64,000 nt of DNA from a virus. Shown here one piece after another: positions 53,937-62,168 of this stretch; the first letter of the stretch is position 1; each line of letters begins with the position of its first letter. Under the pieces are notes generated by a model. It was not told where the DNA came from, ran no database searches, and saw nothing but the letters and a program-made list of their open reading frames with translations. The stretch is taken from positions 25,432 through 89,431 of IMG/VR virus record IMGVR_UViG_3300025577_000005. One strand, 5' to 3'. The position numbers and the translations under genes are program-made.

Positions 53937-54538
53937 TATTTACAAGTCTCCGCAATATCTGTAATTAAGTCGGCAACGGGACCAGGAATAAATGTGCCTA
54001 GTATTCCTGAAAGTGGCGAACCCTGAATAACATCGGCATATAATAACCTCAAATAACCCTTTGCATTTAGAGTTATACTATCGGCAGATGTTACACAAAC
54101 CTTACCACCGGCAAGATTGAGTTGTTCATCTGCTTTCATTGTAATGTGATCATTTGCCTTGATTAGGATTGATCCGTCACTCTTATCACCAACAGTTTCA
54201 ATGTATATATTTTTTGCAATTAGTTTGATATTTCCGTTTGCGGCATCTAATACAATATCACCATTTTCACATACAATTGACTTGGCAACATTCTCTTTTT
54301 CGTCTTCATTTCTTCCCTGAGCAAGATTAGTTCCTAAAATTTCATGAGAACAACCAGGAACAATTTGCGTATTACTTCCATTGAGACTATGTATCTGACA
54401 ATATCCACTTTTCAGCATCTCAATTTTATTGGTGTCAATGTCTTCACCAACTTTATCTTGCTCACCAACCGGACCCATAATAATGGTGCCAAATGGGTTA
54501 TCTGAAACAATAACTTCTGGGTTTGTTGGTTTTACCAT
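53936..54538 (-). CDS. gp5-like beta-helix/needle protein (200 aa)
   Basis: The middle contains alternating-strand repeats of the VgrG/gp5 needle type: GNIKLIAKNIYIETVGDKSD, then GSILIKANDHITMKADEQLN and LAGGKVCVTSADSITLNAKG. In T4 the C-terminal third of gp5 is a trimeric beta-helix needle that pierces the outer membrane. Here the needle is a separate gene directly after the hydrolase-containing protein. It ends with a short hydrophobic tail (GPVADLITDIAETCK). The homology is recognised by repeat pattern. Confidence 0.65.
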   Translation of the reverse strand: MVKPTNPEVIVSDNPFGTIIMGPVGEQDKVGEDIDTNKIEMLKSGYCQIHSLNGSNTQIVPGCSHEILGTNLAQGRNEDEKENVAKSIVCENGDIVLDAANGNIKLIAKNIYIETVGDKSDGSILIKANDHITMKADEQLNLAGGKVCVTSADSITLNAKGYLRLLYADVIQGSPLSGILGTFIPGPVADLITDIAETCK

Positions 54539-57076
54539 TTAACTCACACAATCAACAACACGGACAAGATCTTTTCTTGTAAATCCTCTTTCTACTAACA
54601 CACTTCTTCCTCTTAATGTATCAATTGGTCCATCTAGTGATAGTTGGACATCATCTGCAGACTCATCAAAGTCTGAAACACGAGTGAATGATAGTATTGG
54701 TTCAATAATAGCTCCTTCACCTGTTGGACTATTTATTTCAATATCTGGATACCCTGGAAGACCACATGCATTTGTTCCGATTTGGATACTGACAATTTGT
54801 CCAAACTCGGTCATTTGAACAGTTGCCTCAAGTCCTGGAATATCTGGAGTAATTATAATATTATCATTTGTAGTATATCCTATACCAGTATCCAAAATTC
54901 TAAACCCTTCTAAACAAACAACAAAATCATTTCCACTCGGTTGACCAGTATCTGATGGAGGATCAAATTCAGTTCTACCGTCTGTTGGTGGTGCAACTGG
55001 TGTTGTTGTAAGTATTATATCAATAACTTCTCCACCAGTTCCAGTTCCAGTTCCGGTTCCACCAGTTCCAGTTCCGGTTCCACCAGTTCCAGTTCCAGTT
55101 CCGGTTCCACCAGTTCCAGTTCCGGTTCCACCAGATTCACTAATTACTGAATATCCACTAGTAAATGTATCTTCGCAACCATCAACAAAAGACACAAATG
55201 GAGGTCTTGTATATCCAGAACCACCATTTATAAGATTTACACCGATTGTTCTTCCAATATTATCTACAACAGCTTCGGCAACTGCACCTACTCCTCCACC
55301 ACCAAAGATTTCAATGCTTGGTGGTCCACATTTATAAGCACTTGGGTCACATTTAGTGATGTCTGACGGAATAGTTCCTGCCGAATCTCCAAGAGGTTTT
55401 CCAAAGATTTCAATTCCATCAATAAACTTTGTCGCATCTTCAATCAGATCTCCTGCTGATGGTGGACTTAAGAATCCTGCAAAGTCATCAATCTGAGATT
55501 GAGATGGTCCACCCCAAGGACTTGCCTTAAACTTTTTGATCTCGGGACAATTTGGTTTTGCACATAAGAATGCTTCAAATCCTAAAATGTAGTCAAGTGC
55601 CTGGAATACGTTACCAATAATTTTTGTAACTCCACCAAGAACATCATTAATCTGATCTAAGATTGGGCCAACTGCTTGATCAACGATTGCTGCAACATTA
55701 TTTACAAGTGCATTAGTAAATTGTTGTGCGGCACAGAAAGGAACATTAACAATTTTTCCAATCATTTCAAATAAGAAGTCCCCAACAAGATTTGCAAGAT
55801 TAGAAATAACATCTTTAAATGCACAGAAAATATTGTCTATTACAGTTTGAATAATAGTATTTTTAATTGATTTTAATACTGTAGGAAGAATCATATGAAT
55901 AAGATCTTCAATACCTGCTCTAATTTTATCAATTAAGAAATCTCGTAGTCGATTAACAAGAATTTTGAGAACTGCACCAATAATTTGAGATGTGCTTCTA
56001 ATAAGTGCCGTAAGATTTTGTATCTTATTAATAGTTCCGTTTACATATAAATCGGCATATTTTTTGATTCCTTTTAGGACTGTGAAAAACTTTTGTAGTT
56101 GTGTATTGATTTTAGACATCTCTGATGTCCCACAAGGATCTGGCAGATCTCTTTCTGTCTGCATTCTTGTGATTGCATCTCTAAATGCAACACTATTAAA
56201 AAGTTTTTCACATGCAGGAGTATTTTTAAAAGTCATTCCTAACGGAGTTTCTCTTGCCACGCACCCGTCAGCATCTGCCTGTTCTTGCAAATCATTACCA
56301 AATTTTGCTGCAAATAATGCATCTGTTTCGGCAGATAACATTTTATATTTTTCTTTCTCTTCATCCGTCCAAAGATCGGAAGATTTTTCATTTAATTCAG
56401 CAATCTGTTTTCTATTTGCTTCTATTTCTGCATCAAGTCGTTCATTATCAAGTTGAAAATATGGATTATTAAATTCCAAATCCTTGTCCGGGACCGGCAC
56501 AGGGTTATCACTTGTGGTGGTTGCTTTTGTTGCAGGATCTTTTGCTGTCTCAACAGGTGCAGAAGATTGAGTTGATCCTGGACTTTCTGTTGTTTTTACA
56601 GTTGCATTAGGTATCTGTAAATTACTATTTCCAGCAGTATTAAAATAATGATTTCCAAATTTAGTTACGTTTATATTTTGAGATGGGTCATTAAATGCTG
56701 AACCAGTTCTAAAACCAGTCGATGCCATCGCACTGTTGATCTCATTCGGAGGTGTATTTCTTGCTTCTAGTCTACCTCTTAAGTCTGACCGATTTTCAGC
56801 AATAGCAATTGCTTTTTCTGCATTATCAAGTTCTACCTGCGAAAAATTATTATTAATTGATCCATCACTAACAACTTGAAATTGATTTTTTCCATAAATG
56901 ACTCCGGTTATACTGGCATCATTTGCTAGAAAGGTCCCCTTTCCGACAGCACCACTTTGTATAAGTCCAGCACGATTTAATATAATTCTAGCAACAAGAG
57001 CCTGTCCTATTAAATCTTCACCTCTAGATTCTGCGGCAACTGTTCTTATAAAAAGTTCTCTTTCAGTATATGCCAT
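54539..57076 (-). CDS. Hub protein with N-terminal SleB-type cell-wall hydrolase (845 aa)
   Basis: Residues 1-150 match the CwlJ/SleB hydrolase family: LFIRTVAAESRGEDLIGQAL, VARIILNRAGL, TGVIYGKNQFQVVSDG and FGNHYFN. The fold cleaves peptidoglycan; E15 would be the catalytic glutamate. Then a helical middle with hydrophobic segments (residues 350-520), a glycine/threonine tandem repeat (about 650-682) and C-terminal strand modules with GGSGYTRPP and GIGYTTND motifs. In the tail cluster this takes the place of the lysozyme domain of T4 gp5. A late promoter AATAAATA lies 26 bases upstream with AAGGAGG. Confidence 0.8.
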   Translation of the reverse strand: MAYTERELFIRTVAAESRGEDLIGQALVARIILNRAGLIQSGAVGKGTFLANDASITGVIYGKNQFQVVSDGSINNNFSQVELDNAEKAIAIAENRSDLRGRLEARNTPPNEINSAMASTGFRTGSAFNDPSQNINVTKFGNHYFNTAGNSNLQIPNATVKTTESPGSTQSSAPVETAKDPATKATTTSDNPVPVPDKDLEFNNPYFQLDNERLDAEIEANRKQIAELNEKSSDLWTDEEKEKYKMLSAETDALFAAKFGNDLQEQADADGCVARETPLGMTFKNTPACEKLFNSVAFRDAITRMQTERDLPDPCGTSEMSKINTQLQKFFTVLKGIKKYADLYVNGTINKIQNLTALIRSTSQIIGAVLKILVNRLRDFLIDKIRAGIEDLIHMILPTVLKSIKNTIIQTVIDNIFCAFKDVISNLANLVGDFLFEMIGKIVNVPFCAAQQFTNALVNNVAAIVDQAVGPILDQINDVLGGVTKIIGNVFQALDYILGFEAFLCAKPNCPEIKKFKASPWGGPSQSQIDDFAGFLSPPSAGDLIEDATKFIDGIEIFGKPLGDSAGTIPSDITKCDPSAYKCGPPSIEIFGGGGVGAVAEAVVDNIGRTIGVNLINGGSGYTRPPFVSFVDGCEDTFTSGYSVISESGGTGTGTGGTGTGTGTGGTGTGTGGTGTGTGTGGEVIDIILTTTPVAPPTDGRTEFDPPSDTGQPSGNDFVVCLEGFRILDTGIGYTTNDNIIITPDIPGLEATVQMTEFGQIVSIQIGTNACGLPGYPDIEINSPTGEGAIIEPILSFTRVSDFDESADDVQLSLDGPIDTLRGRSVLVERGFTRKDLVRVVDCVS
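55032..55127. repeat. Tandem repeat (48 bp twice) coding for a Gly-Thr tract
   Basis: Two identical 48-bp units, each a 27-bp (CCACCAGTTCCAGTTCCAGT then TCCGGTT) and a 21-bp (CCACCAGTTCCAGTTCCGGTT) element, inside the SleB-type gene. It codes for a TGTGTGG-like tract of Gly and Thr, a flexible linker between the helical middle and the C-terminal modules. Confidence 0.85.
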
Positions 57077-57101
57077 CTATAATTTTGCCTCCTTATCCTG
57101 A

Positions 57102-57109
57102 TATTTATT
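57102..57109 (-). promoter_or_regulatory. Late-promoter-like AATAAATA before the SleB-type gene
   Basis: Minus strand GAATAAATATCAGGATAAGG then AGGCAAAATTATAG and the ATG at 57076. The AATAAATA is 25 bases before the start and the AAGGAGG Shine-Dalgarno follows. Overlaps the last bases of the OB-fold gene. Confidence 0.6.
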
Positions 57110-57615
57110 CACTTTTTGGCACCATCAAAAAAGTTTTTATCCAAATCAAACTTTGTCATCATCGATCTCGGAACACTTGGAGATAAGATATGAGCATTGA
57201 ATGGAGGATTTCCAAGAGTATACCTGCTTACAGATTGTCCTAATGTTGTTCCATTCGTCGATTTTTTAATTTTACCAGGGTCATGATTAGATAAAACTTG
57301 TGTAATCACCGGAATCTGACAATCTTCATCCATAAAAAATCCAATTACCCATTCTCCACCCCAAATTCCCGAACTTTGATAGTTACGATTTCCATGTGTT
57401 GTTGGTTTTGCAACAATTGCCCAAGGAAGATCCTTATCAAGAAGTTCATATGCATCATCATTACTTCTCATCGGATGCATTCCGGGTATTCTAACTTTTA
57501 CCCTATCTCCATGCTGATCATGCCATTCAACTCCATAGTGTTGATTACTTTCAGGAGGAACTTGTCCTAAAAACCATTTATTATTACCAAAATCATATCC
57601 AGTATTATTTGCCAT
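57109..57615 (-). CDS. gp5 N-terminal OB-fold-type protein (168 aa)
   Basis: Resembles the OB-fold domain of T4 gp5: NKWFLGQVPPESNQHYGVEW, then GDRVKVRIPGMHPMRSNDDA, DLPWAIVAKPTT and GEWVIGFFMDEDCQIPVITQ. In T4 gp5 the comparable strand set (F-V-G-x-V-E, G-R-V-R-V-R-V-x-G-H-P, L-P-W, V-x-G-x-F) precedes the lysozyme and needle domains. Here only the OB part is present; the other pieces are separate genes downstream. It lies between the gp27-like hub gene and the SleB gene. Confidence 0.75.
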   Translation of the reverse strand: MANNTGYDFGNNKWFLGQVPPESNQHYGVEWHDQHGDRVKVRIPGMHPMRSNDDAYELLDKDLPWAIVAKPTTHGNRNYQSSGIWGGEWVIGFFMDEDCQIPVITQVLSNHDPGKIKKSTNGTTLGQSVSRYTLGNPPFNAHILSPSVPRSMMTKFDLDKNFFDGAKK

Positions 57616-57617
57616 TT

Positions 57618-58910
57618 CTAGTTTTTACCTGTATATAGACCGTATGTATCACGAACAAGAGTCATTGCACTAAATGATCTTTGGGGATCATAATGATGAC
57701 ATAAATCTAAAATCATATAATTACCACTCTCTACAGGATCAACTGAACCTTGCTCCTTTTCTCCCGGAGTAATAATTTCTAAATTACACTTAACAATATC
57801 ACCTGCCTTAAGATTTGGATTGCAAGGAACTTGCATTTTTACCATCTGTGTAAACAATAAATTATATCTCATTTGAACAGAACCTTGATAACTATTCACA
57901 TCACCTTCATCACTTTCTTCTACCTTTGAGGAAAGACAACCAACATCTTTTATACTGAATAGTGTTCTAGTATGCTTTTTATCTTGTGGTGTCGGTGCTT
58001 CATTTTTACCTAGTGATTTTTTTAAAGGTCCTATATTAAATTGTTTTTCTTCTAATAGGAAAGTTTTGGGATTAAATACACACCTACGATTTGAATACAC
58101 ACCAGATTTTAGTGCATTGATTAGATTTTGATTTTTAATAATACTAAAAGATAAAATTTTAAAATCATTTGAATTATCACTCACACTACTTCTATTGAAA
58201 TCATTGCGGAAATAAATTGCGACCGGTTTTTGCTCAATCAAAGTATCAATTGATTTAAAATAGTGTCCGTCACGAGTCTCATAAAAGAAAAATCCAGGAT
58301 TTCCATTTTCTGGGGCAGATTTTGATGCTAACATACAAATCACATCAAATGGTGATTTATTATTGCCTATAAACGGATACTTATTCGAAGTTTTCTCCGC
58401 ATAAAATTTGTCAATATCCAATAAATCACGTACAATCAATTCAACCGATTGTGTATTATTGGTTGACTTCGAATAATTTTTCTTCACAAAGGTTTCTTGA
58501 TTTTTAATCGCAGATTTAGAAACAAGACTTAGAATGACAGACTCACGATTTGAATCTTGATCTGGATTGATGGAACCATTTACATATAATGGAGTTGTTG
58601 AAAAATCTAATGTTCCAAGTGCCGATGATATTTTAAATCTAATTTCTTCAGATCCATCACCAACAATTGGAAGTGTATTATATAATGTTCCGGGTCTTTC
58701 TTGTTTATCATACTCCTTATCATAGGTCGCAACATTTTGATCTACCTCAACTAATCCAGTATCCACATATGATACCGTGGCGGTAATATTAGGAGATAAT
58801 AAACTTTCATAATAATCAAAACTCGTAACTTTAGATTGAAGTGGAAAGGATCTTCCTTTCTTACTAATTTCAAATTTTTGATATTTTGATGCGACTGCTG
58901 GGTTTGCCAT
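57618..58910 (-). CDS. gp27-like baseplate hub protein (430 aa)
   Basis: Begins MANPAVASKYQKFEISKKGR, then SFPLQSKVTSFDYYESLLSP and NITATVSYVDTGLVEVD, the start of the hub barrel seen in T4 gp27 and related gp44/gpD-type hub proteins. It then has PPEG-type loops and a C-terminal HYDPQRSFSAMTLVRDTYGL strand. The hub carries the gp5 equivalent and forms the tube base. Length is close to T4 gp27 (391 aa). It precedes the OB-fold gene, as gp27 and gp5 cooperate in T4. Confidence 0.75.
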   Translation of the reverse strand: MANPAVASKYQKFEISKKGRSFPLQSKVTSFDYYESLLSPNITATVSYVDTGLVEVDQNVATYDKEYDKQERPGTLYNTLPIVGDGSEEIRFKISSALGTLDFSTTPLYVNGSINPDQDSNRESVILSLVSKSAIKNQETFVKKNYSKSTNNTQSVELIVRDLLDIDKFYAEKTSNKYPFIGNNKSPFDVICMLASKSAPENGNPGFFFYETRDGHYFKSIDTLIEQKPVAIYFRNDFNRSSVSDNSNDFKILSFSIIKNQNLINALKSGVYSNRRCVFNPKTFLLEEKQFNIGPLKKSLGKNEAPTPQDKKHTRTLFSIKDVGCLSSKVEESDEGDVNSYQGSVQMRYNLLFTQMVKMQVPCNPNLKAGDIVKCNLEIITPGEKEQGSVDPVESGNYMILDLCHHYDPQRSFSAMTLVRDTYGLYTGKN

Positions 58911-58939
58911 TTATTTTATATTCATACTCCTTAGAAAGA

Positions 58940-60460
58940 TTATACCGGTATTGGTTGATAATTATATACTGTTCTTTTATTATTTATTGGTTGTATATAA
59001 ACATTTATAATTTCTTCTTCATCTTCGTACATTGGTTGATTAATTGCTGCCATTTTTCTTTCGTCTGGTCTTGCTTGTGTAAACATATTAATAGATCCTC
59101 CTTCACCTGTTGCTACTGTAGATTTCATTTTATCATAATATTTTTTAGCAAGACCTCTAATTTCTGGTCCACCTGACCACTCTGGCGCACCTGATTTTAA
59201 ATTCCATAAATCCCATTTTGTCTGTGGGTCACGAGAGTTCGGACCATATGGAGGATTCTCTTCCCTAGCAATTTCTGCGTGAGTATAAACTCTCCCCAAT
59301 TTTATATCACTTTTTTTCCAGTCCCATGCAATTGCCAATCTTGCAATTTCTTCTGCCATAGATTGTATTTGCACTGATTTTATTGGATATTTTCCATGAT
59401 CATCTTTACTCGGCCATCTACCTTGTGATGTTTTGTCACCAAGAGCAGCTATACTCAGTGCAACACCTTCATCATTTCTACCCCAAGTATGCCCGTTTCT
59501 AAATGTGTCATAAGATGCTTTTCTATGAGCTTTACCATCACCAGTAAAGATAGTATGGTATGTGCCATAAGTACTCGTATAGGTTCCAGCAGTCCAATGT
59601 AGGAAGATTTTTCCATTTTTATATCTAGTTCCTGCTTCAAATGGTTTACCTGATCCACCAGGACTAGCTGCCTGAGATCTTGGGTGGTGATCATCAATCC
59701 TGACACTTGGATCATCACTGTTTATTGGGGTTTCTCCGGAAGATTCTGGTAATGTTTCAATTTCTCCATCAGATACTTTAGTTATTTTTGATGATTCATA
59801 TGATTTTCTTTCAGAAGTTGTCCATTGTCTTTTTGTAAATTTTCCAGTTTTTGTATCTTTAAATCCTTCCATACCTCCTTGTTTTGCAAGAACAACACCT
59901 TTTGATCCCATATTCAAAGCTTTTGTAAACTTTCTGATATATGGTTCTAATAATCCAGTTTTACTAATCAATTTATCAACTTTACCTCCCGGTTTATTCA
60001 ACTTTTCAATTACACCATCAACTCTTTTTTTATCTGCATCATATTTTGGGTCATCAATTTCTCCAGTCATAAACCCAACTATCAAATTAAATGTGCTTTG
60101 GATTGGAGTAAATACTTCCACAACAATATCAAAAACTTCCTTAACTTTTTCAATTATTATAGGAGCAGCATTAACTATAATTCCCAATAAAGTCAATCCT
60201 AAAAATTCCAAAAGTTTATCGAAAATACTACCACCAGTTGGAGAACCTACAGATTCCTTAACTTTATTTAATGAAGATTTTATTGGAGATTCTAATTTTT
60301 TTTCTTTCTCTTTAAATTTTTCTTTACTTTTTTGTTTAGCAGATAATCTTTCTTTTCTCAAATTTATTTCTTTCTGATCCTTATTGCCTTTTATAAGAAC
60401 ACTACGAATATTGGAAACATTTAGTTTTATTTTTTTAGCCTGGTCTAAACTTTTATCCAT
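58940..60460 (-). CDS. Tail protein with C-terminal amidase domain (506 aa)
   Basis: The N-terminal 120 residues are basic and coiled, followed by hydrophobic segments LEFLGLTLLGIIVNAAPIII and FTPIQSTFNLIVGFMTGEID shared with the 567-residue neighbour. The C-terminal part (about 275-445) matches an N-acetylmuramoyl-L-alanine amidase of the Amidase_2 type: KIFLHWTAGTYTSTYGTYHT, ALSIAALGDKTSQG and RVYTHAEIAREENPPYGP, with candidate zinc ligands at the two histidines and the aspartate in DPQTKWDLW. A tail-associated amidase would cut the host wall. Confidence 0.8.
   Translation of the reverse strand: MDKSLDQAKKIKLNVSNIRSVLIKGNKDQKEINLRKERLSAKQKSKEKFKEKEKKLESPIKSSLNKVKESVGSPTGGSIFDKLLEFLGLTLLGIIVNAAPIIIEKVKEVFDIVVEVFTPIQSTFNLIVGFMTGEIDDPKYDADKKRVDGVIEKLNKPGGKVDKLISKTGLLEPYIRKFTKALNMGSKGVVLAKQGGMEGFKDTKTGKFTKRQWTTSERKSYESSKITKVSDGEIETLPESSGETPINSDDPSVRIDDHHPRSQAASPGGSGKPFEAGTRYKNGKIFLHWTAGTYTSTYGTYHTIFTGDGKAHRKASYDTFRNGHTWGRNDEGVALSIAALGDKTSQGRWPSKDDHGKYPIKSVQIQSMAEEIARLAIAWDWKKSDIKLGRVYTHAEIAREENPPYGPNSRDPQTKWDLWNLKSGAPEWSGGPEIRGLAKKYYDKMKSTVATGEGGSINMFTQARPDERKMAAINQPMYEDEEEIINVYIQPINNKRTVYNYQPIPV
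58981..58988 (-). promoter_or_regulatory. Late-promoter-like AATAAATA within the amidase gene
   Basis: Minus strand AATAAATA 71 bases upstream of the hub gene start at 58910. Weaker than others because it lies inside coding sequence. Confidence 0.4.
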
Positions 60461-62164
60461 TTACTTCGTCCATATTGGGTTTAATTCGGATTGTTTAGTG
60501 ATACTTGAATTTTTTTTCACTGAAACCGGAAATGGAACTACTTGATTTTGAATAGTATCATATGGTTGAATATAATAATATGTAGAAACATTTTGATCAG
60601 ATATTGCAGAATGTGATATTCTTCCAACAACTTCATCAGATGGCATATTTCCTCTAATTTGTGGAATTATAGTACCACCTTCACCATTAGATGAAGATGA
60701 AGAAGATCCGAGAATTACATGTTTTGCCATATCATACAATAGATCTTTATTTTTAGATCCACCATATGTTGTTCCATTTTTTTGAGTATCAATTTCATAA
60801 TGTAAATGAGATCCTGTTGAACTACCTCTTCCAGGATCTCCGGCACCACCACCAGTTTTGCCTAAAATTTCATTTGCTTTAAAATTATCTCCGGTTTTTT
60901 TAAATAACTTTACTAAATGAGCAAATCTAAATTGAACATTGAGATGGGGAACCCATGCATCAATCATATTTCCATATCCACCATTCAATCCCGCATACAT
61001 GATTTTTCCTGCATGAGCAAGAGCTAATGGTGTTCCGGTAGGTGTTCCAACATCAATACCTCCATGCAATCTACCCCATCTCTGACCAAAATGACTAGTG
61101 ATTGGAAATCCTGAAACTTGATTTGCAGTTGTTCCTCCACGAGAAGTGACAGTATCTCCAGAATGACTTGAAATATCAGTAGGATTCAAATTACCTGCAC
61201 CTGCAGAAGATGAACCTTTCACACCCATTCTTTCCCTTTCTGCCGATGTCCACTCTTTTGCTATAAATTCTTTAGTTTCCGTATTTAATACTCCCTCCTT
61301 ACCTCCTACTATAGCAAGAGTTATATTTTTTCCTTTTACTTCTTTTCTAACTATACCGATAAATGGTTTCAATTGCTTAACAAGAGCTCCAAGAGGTCCC
61401 ATTTTTTCTGCAAATTGATCGACTAATCCACCATCTGCTTCAAATGATGCAAGTGCATCATCAATTCTTTTTCTATCTACATCATACTCTTTTTGATCTA
61501 ACTCTCCAGTAAAAAATCCCTTAATAAAATTAAATCCACTTTGAATTGGTGTTAGAAAATTTACAACACTGTCAATAATTTCTTTTACTTTGGATATAAT
61601 TGCAGGAAGTGCATTGACTACAATTCCTCCTATTATAAGTCCAATAAATTCCAATAAATTATCAAGAATACTTCCTTGATTTTTATTTGAGGTGGATTCT
61701 TTTATATTTTTTATTGATTTATTAATAGGAGATTCTATTCTTTTTTCTTTTGATTTTTTCTTTTGCTTACTTATTTCTTCAAGAATTCTTCTTTGATTTT
61801 CTCTTTTTAATTTATTTTTTTGTTTATTTTGTTGAACTAAAAAATTATGAATATTAGTGACATTAAGTTTTAACTGCTCTATCGGAGAATCAGTTTTTGA
61901 TATTGATTTTATTTTTAGAGTTGGTGTCTTTAATTTTTGTGAACTATCCAACGTTGATTCTTCATTATATAATTTTGTTTCTATATCACCAATAGAATTT
62001 GTTGACAATACCGAAGAATCTTTAGATATTTTATTATTTTTTTTATTTTTTGCAGCAGATTTTACTTTATCTTTTGATATTTTTTTAACAGTTTTTCTAG
62101 CAACTTGTTTGGTTGCATTACCTCCAAGTGCTTTTCCTAATCCAGTAAGAAGTGGTAATACCAT
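60461..62164 (-). CDS. Tail protein with C-terminal M23 endopeptidase domain (567 aa)
   Basis: After a basic coiled N-terminus, LEFIGLIIGGIVVNALPAII and FLTPIQSGFNFIKGFFTGEL are the same hydrophobic pair as in the 506-residue protein (paralogs). Residues about 350-470 are an M23/LytM domain: FPITSHFGQRWGRLHGGIDV (H367 and D371), then GYGNMIDAWVPHL and SSTGSHLHYEID with the HxH ligand. M23 enzymes cut peptide crosslinks in peptidoglycan. The C-terminal tail is Ser- and Pro-rich. The start follows directly on the preceding gene's end. Confidence 0.85.
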   Translation of the reverse strand: MVLPLLTGLGKALGGNATKQVARKTVKKISKDKVKSAAKNKKNNKISKDSSVLSTNSIGDIETKLYNEESTLDSSQKLKTPTLKIKSISKTDSPIEQLKLNVTNIHNFLVQQNKQKNKLKRENQRRILEEISKQKKKSKEKRIESPINKSIKNIKESTSNKNQGSILDNLLEFIGLIIGGIVVNALPAIISKVKEIIDSVVNFLTPIQSGFNFIKGFFTGELDQKEYDVDRKRIDDALASFEADGGLVDQFAEKMGPLGALVKQLKPFIGIVRKEVKGKNITLAIVGGKEGVLNTETKEFIAKEWTSAERERMGVKGSSSAGAGNLNPTDISSHSGDTVTSRGGTTANQVSGFPITSHFGQRWGRLHGGIDVGTPTGTPLALAHAGKIMYAGLNGGYGNMIDAWVPHLNVQFRFAHLVKLFKKTGDNFKANEILGKTGGGAGDPGRGSSTGSHLHYEIDTQKNGTTYGGSKNKDLLYDMAKHVILGSSSSSSNGEGGTIIPQIRGNMPSDEVVGRISHSAISDQNVSTYYYIQPYDTIQNQVVPFPVSVKKNSSITKQSELNPIWTK

Positions 62165-62168
62165 ATTT

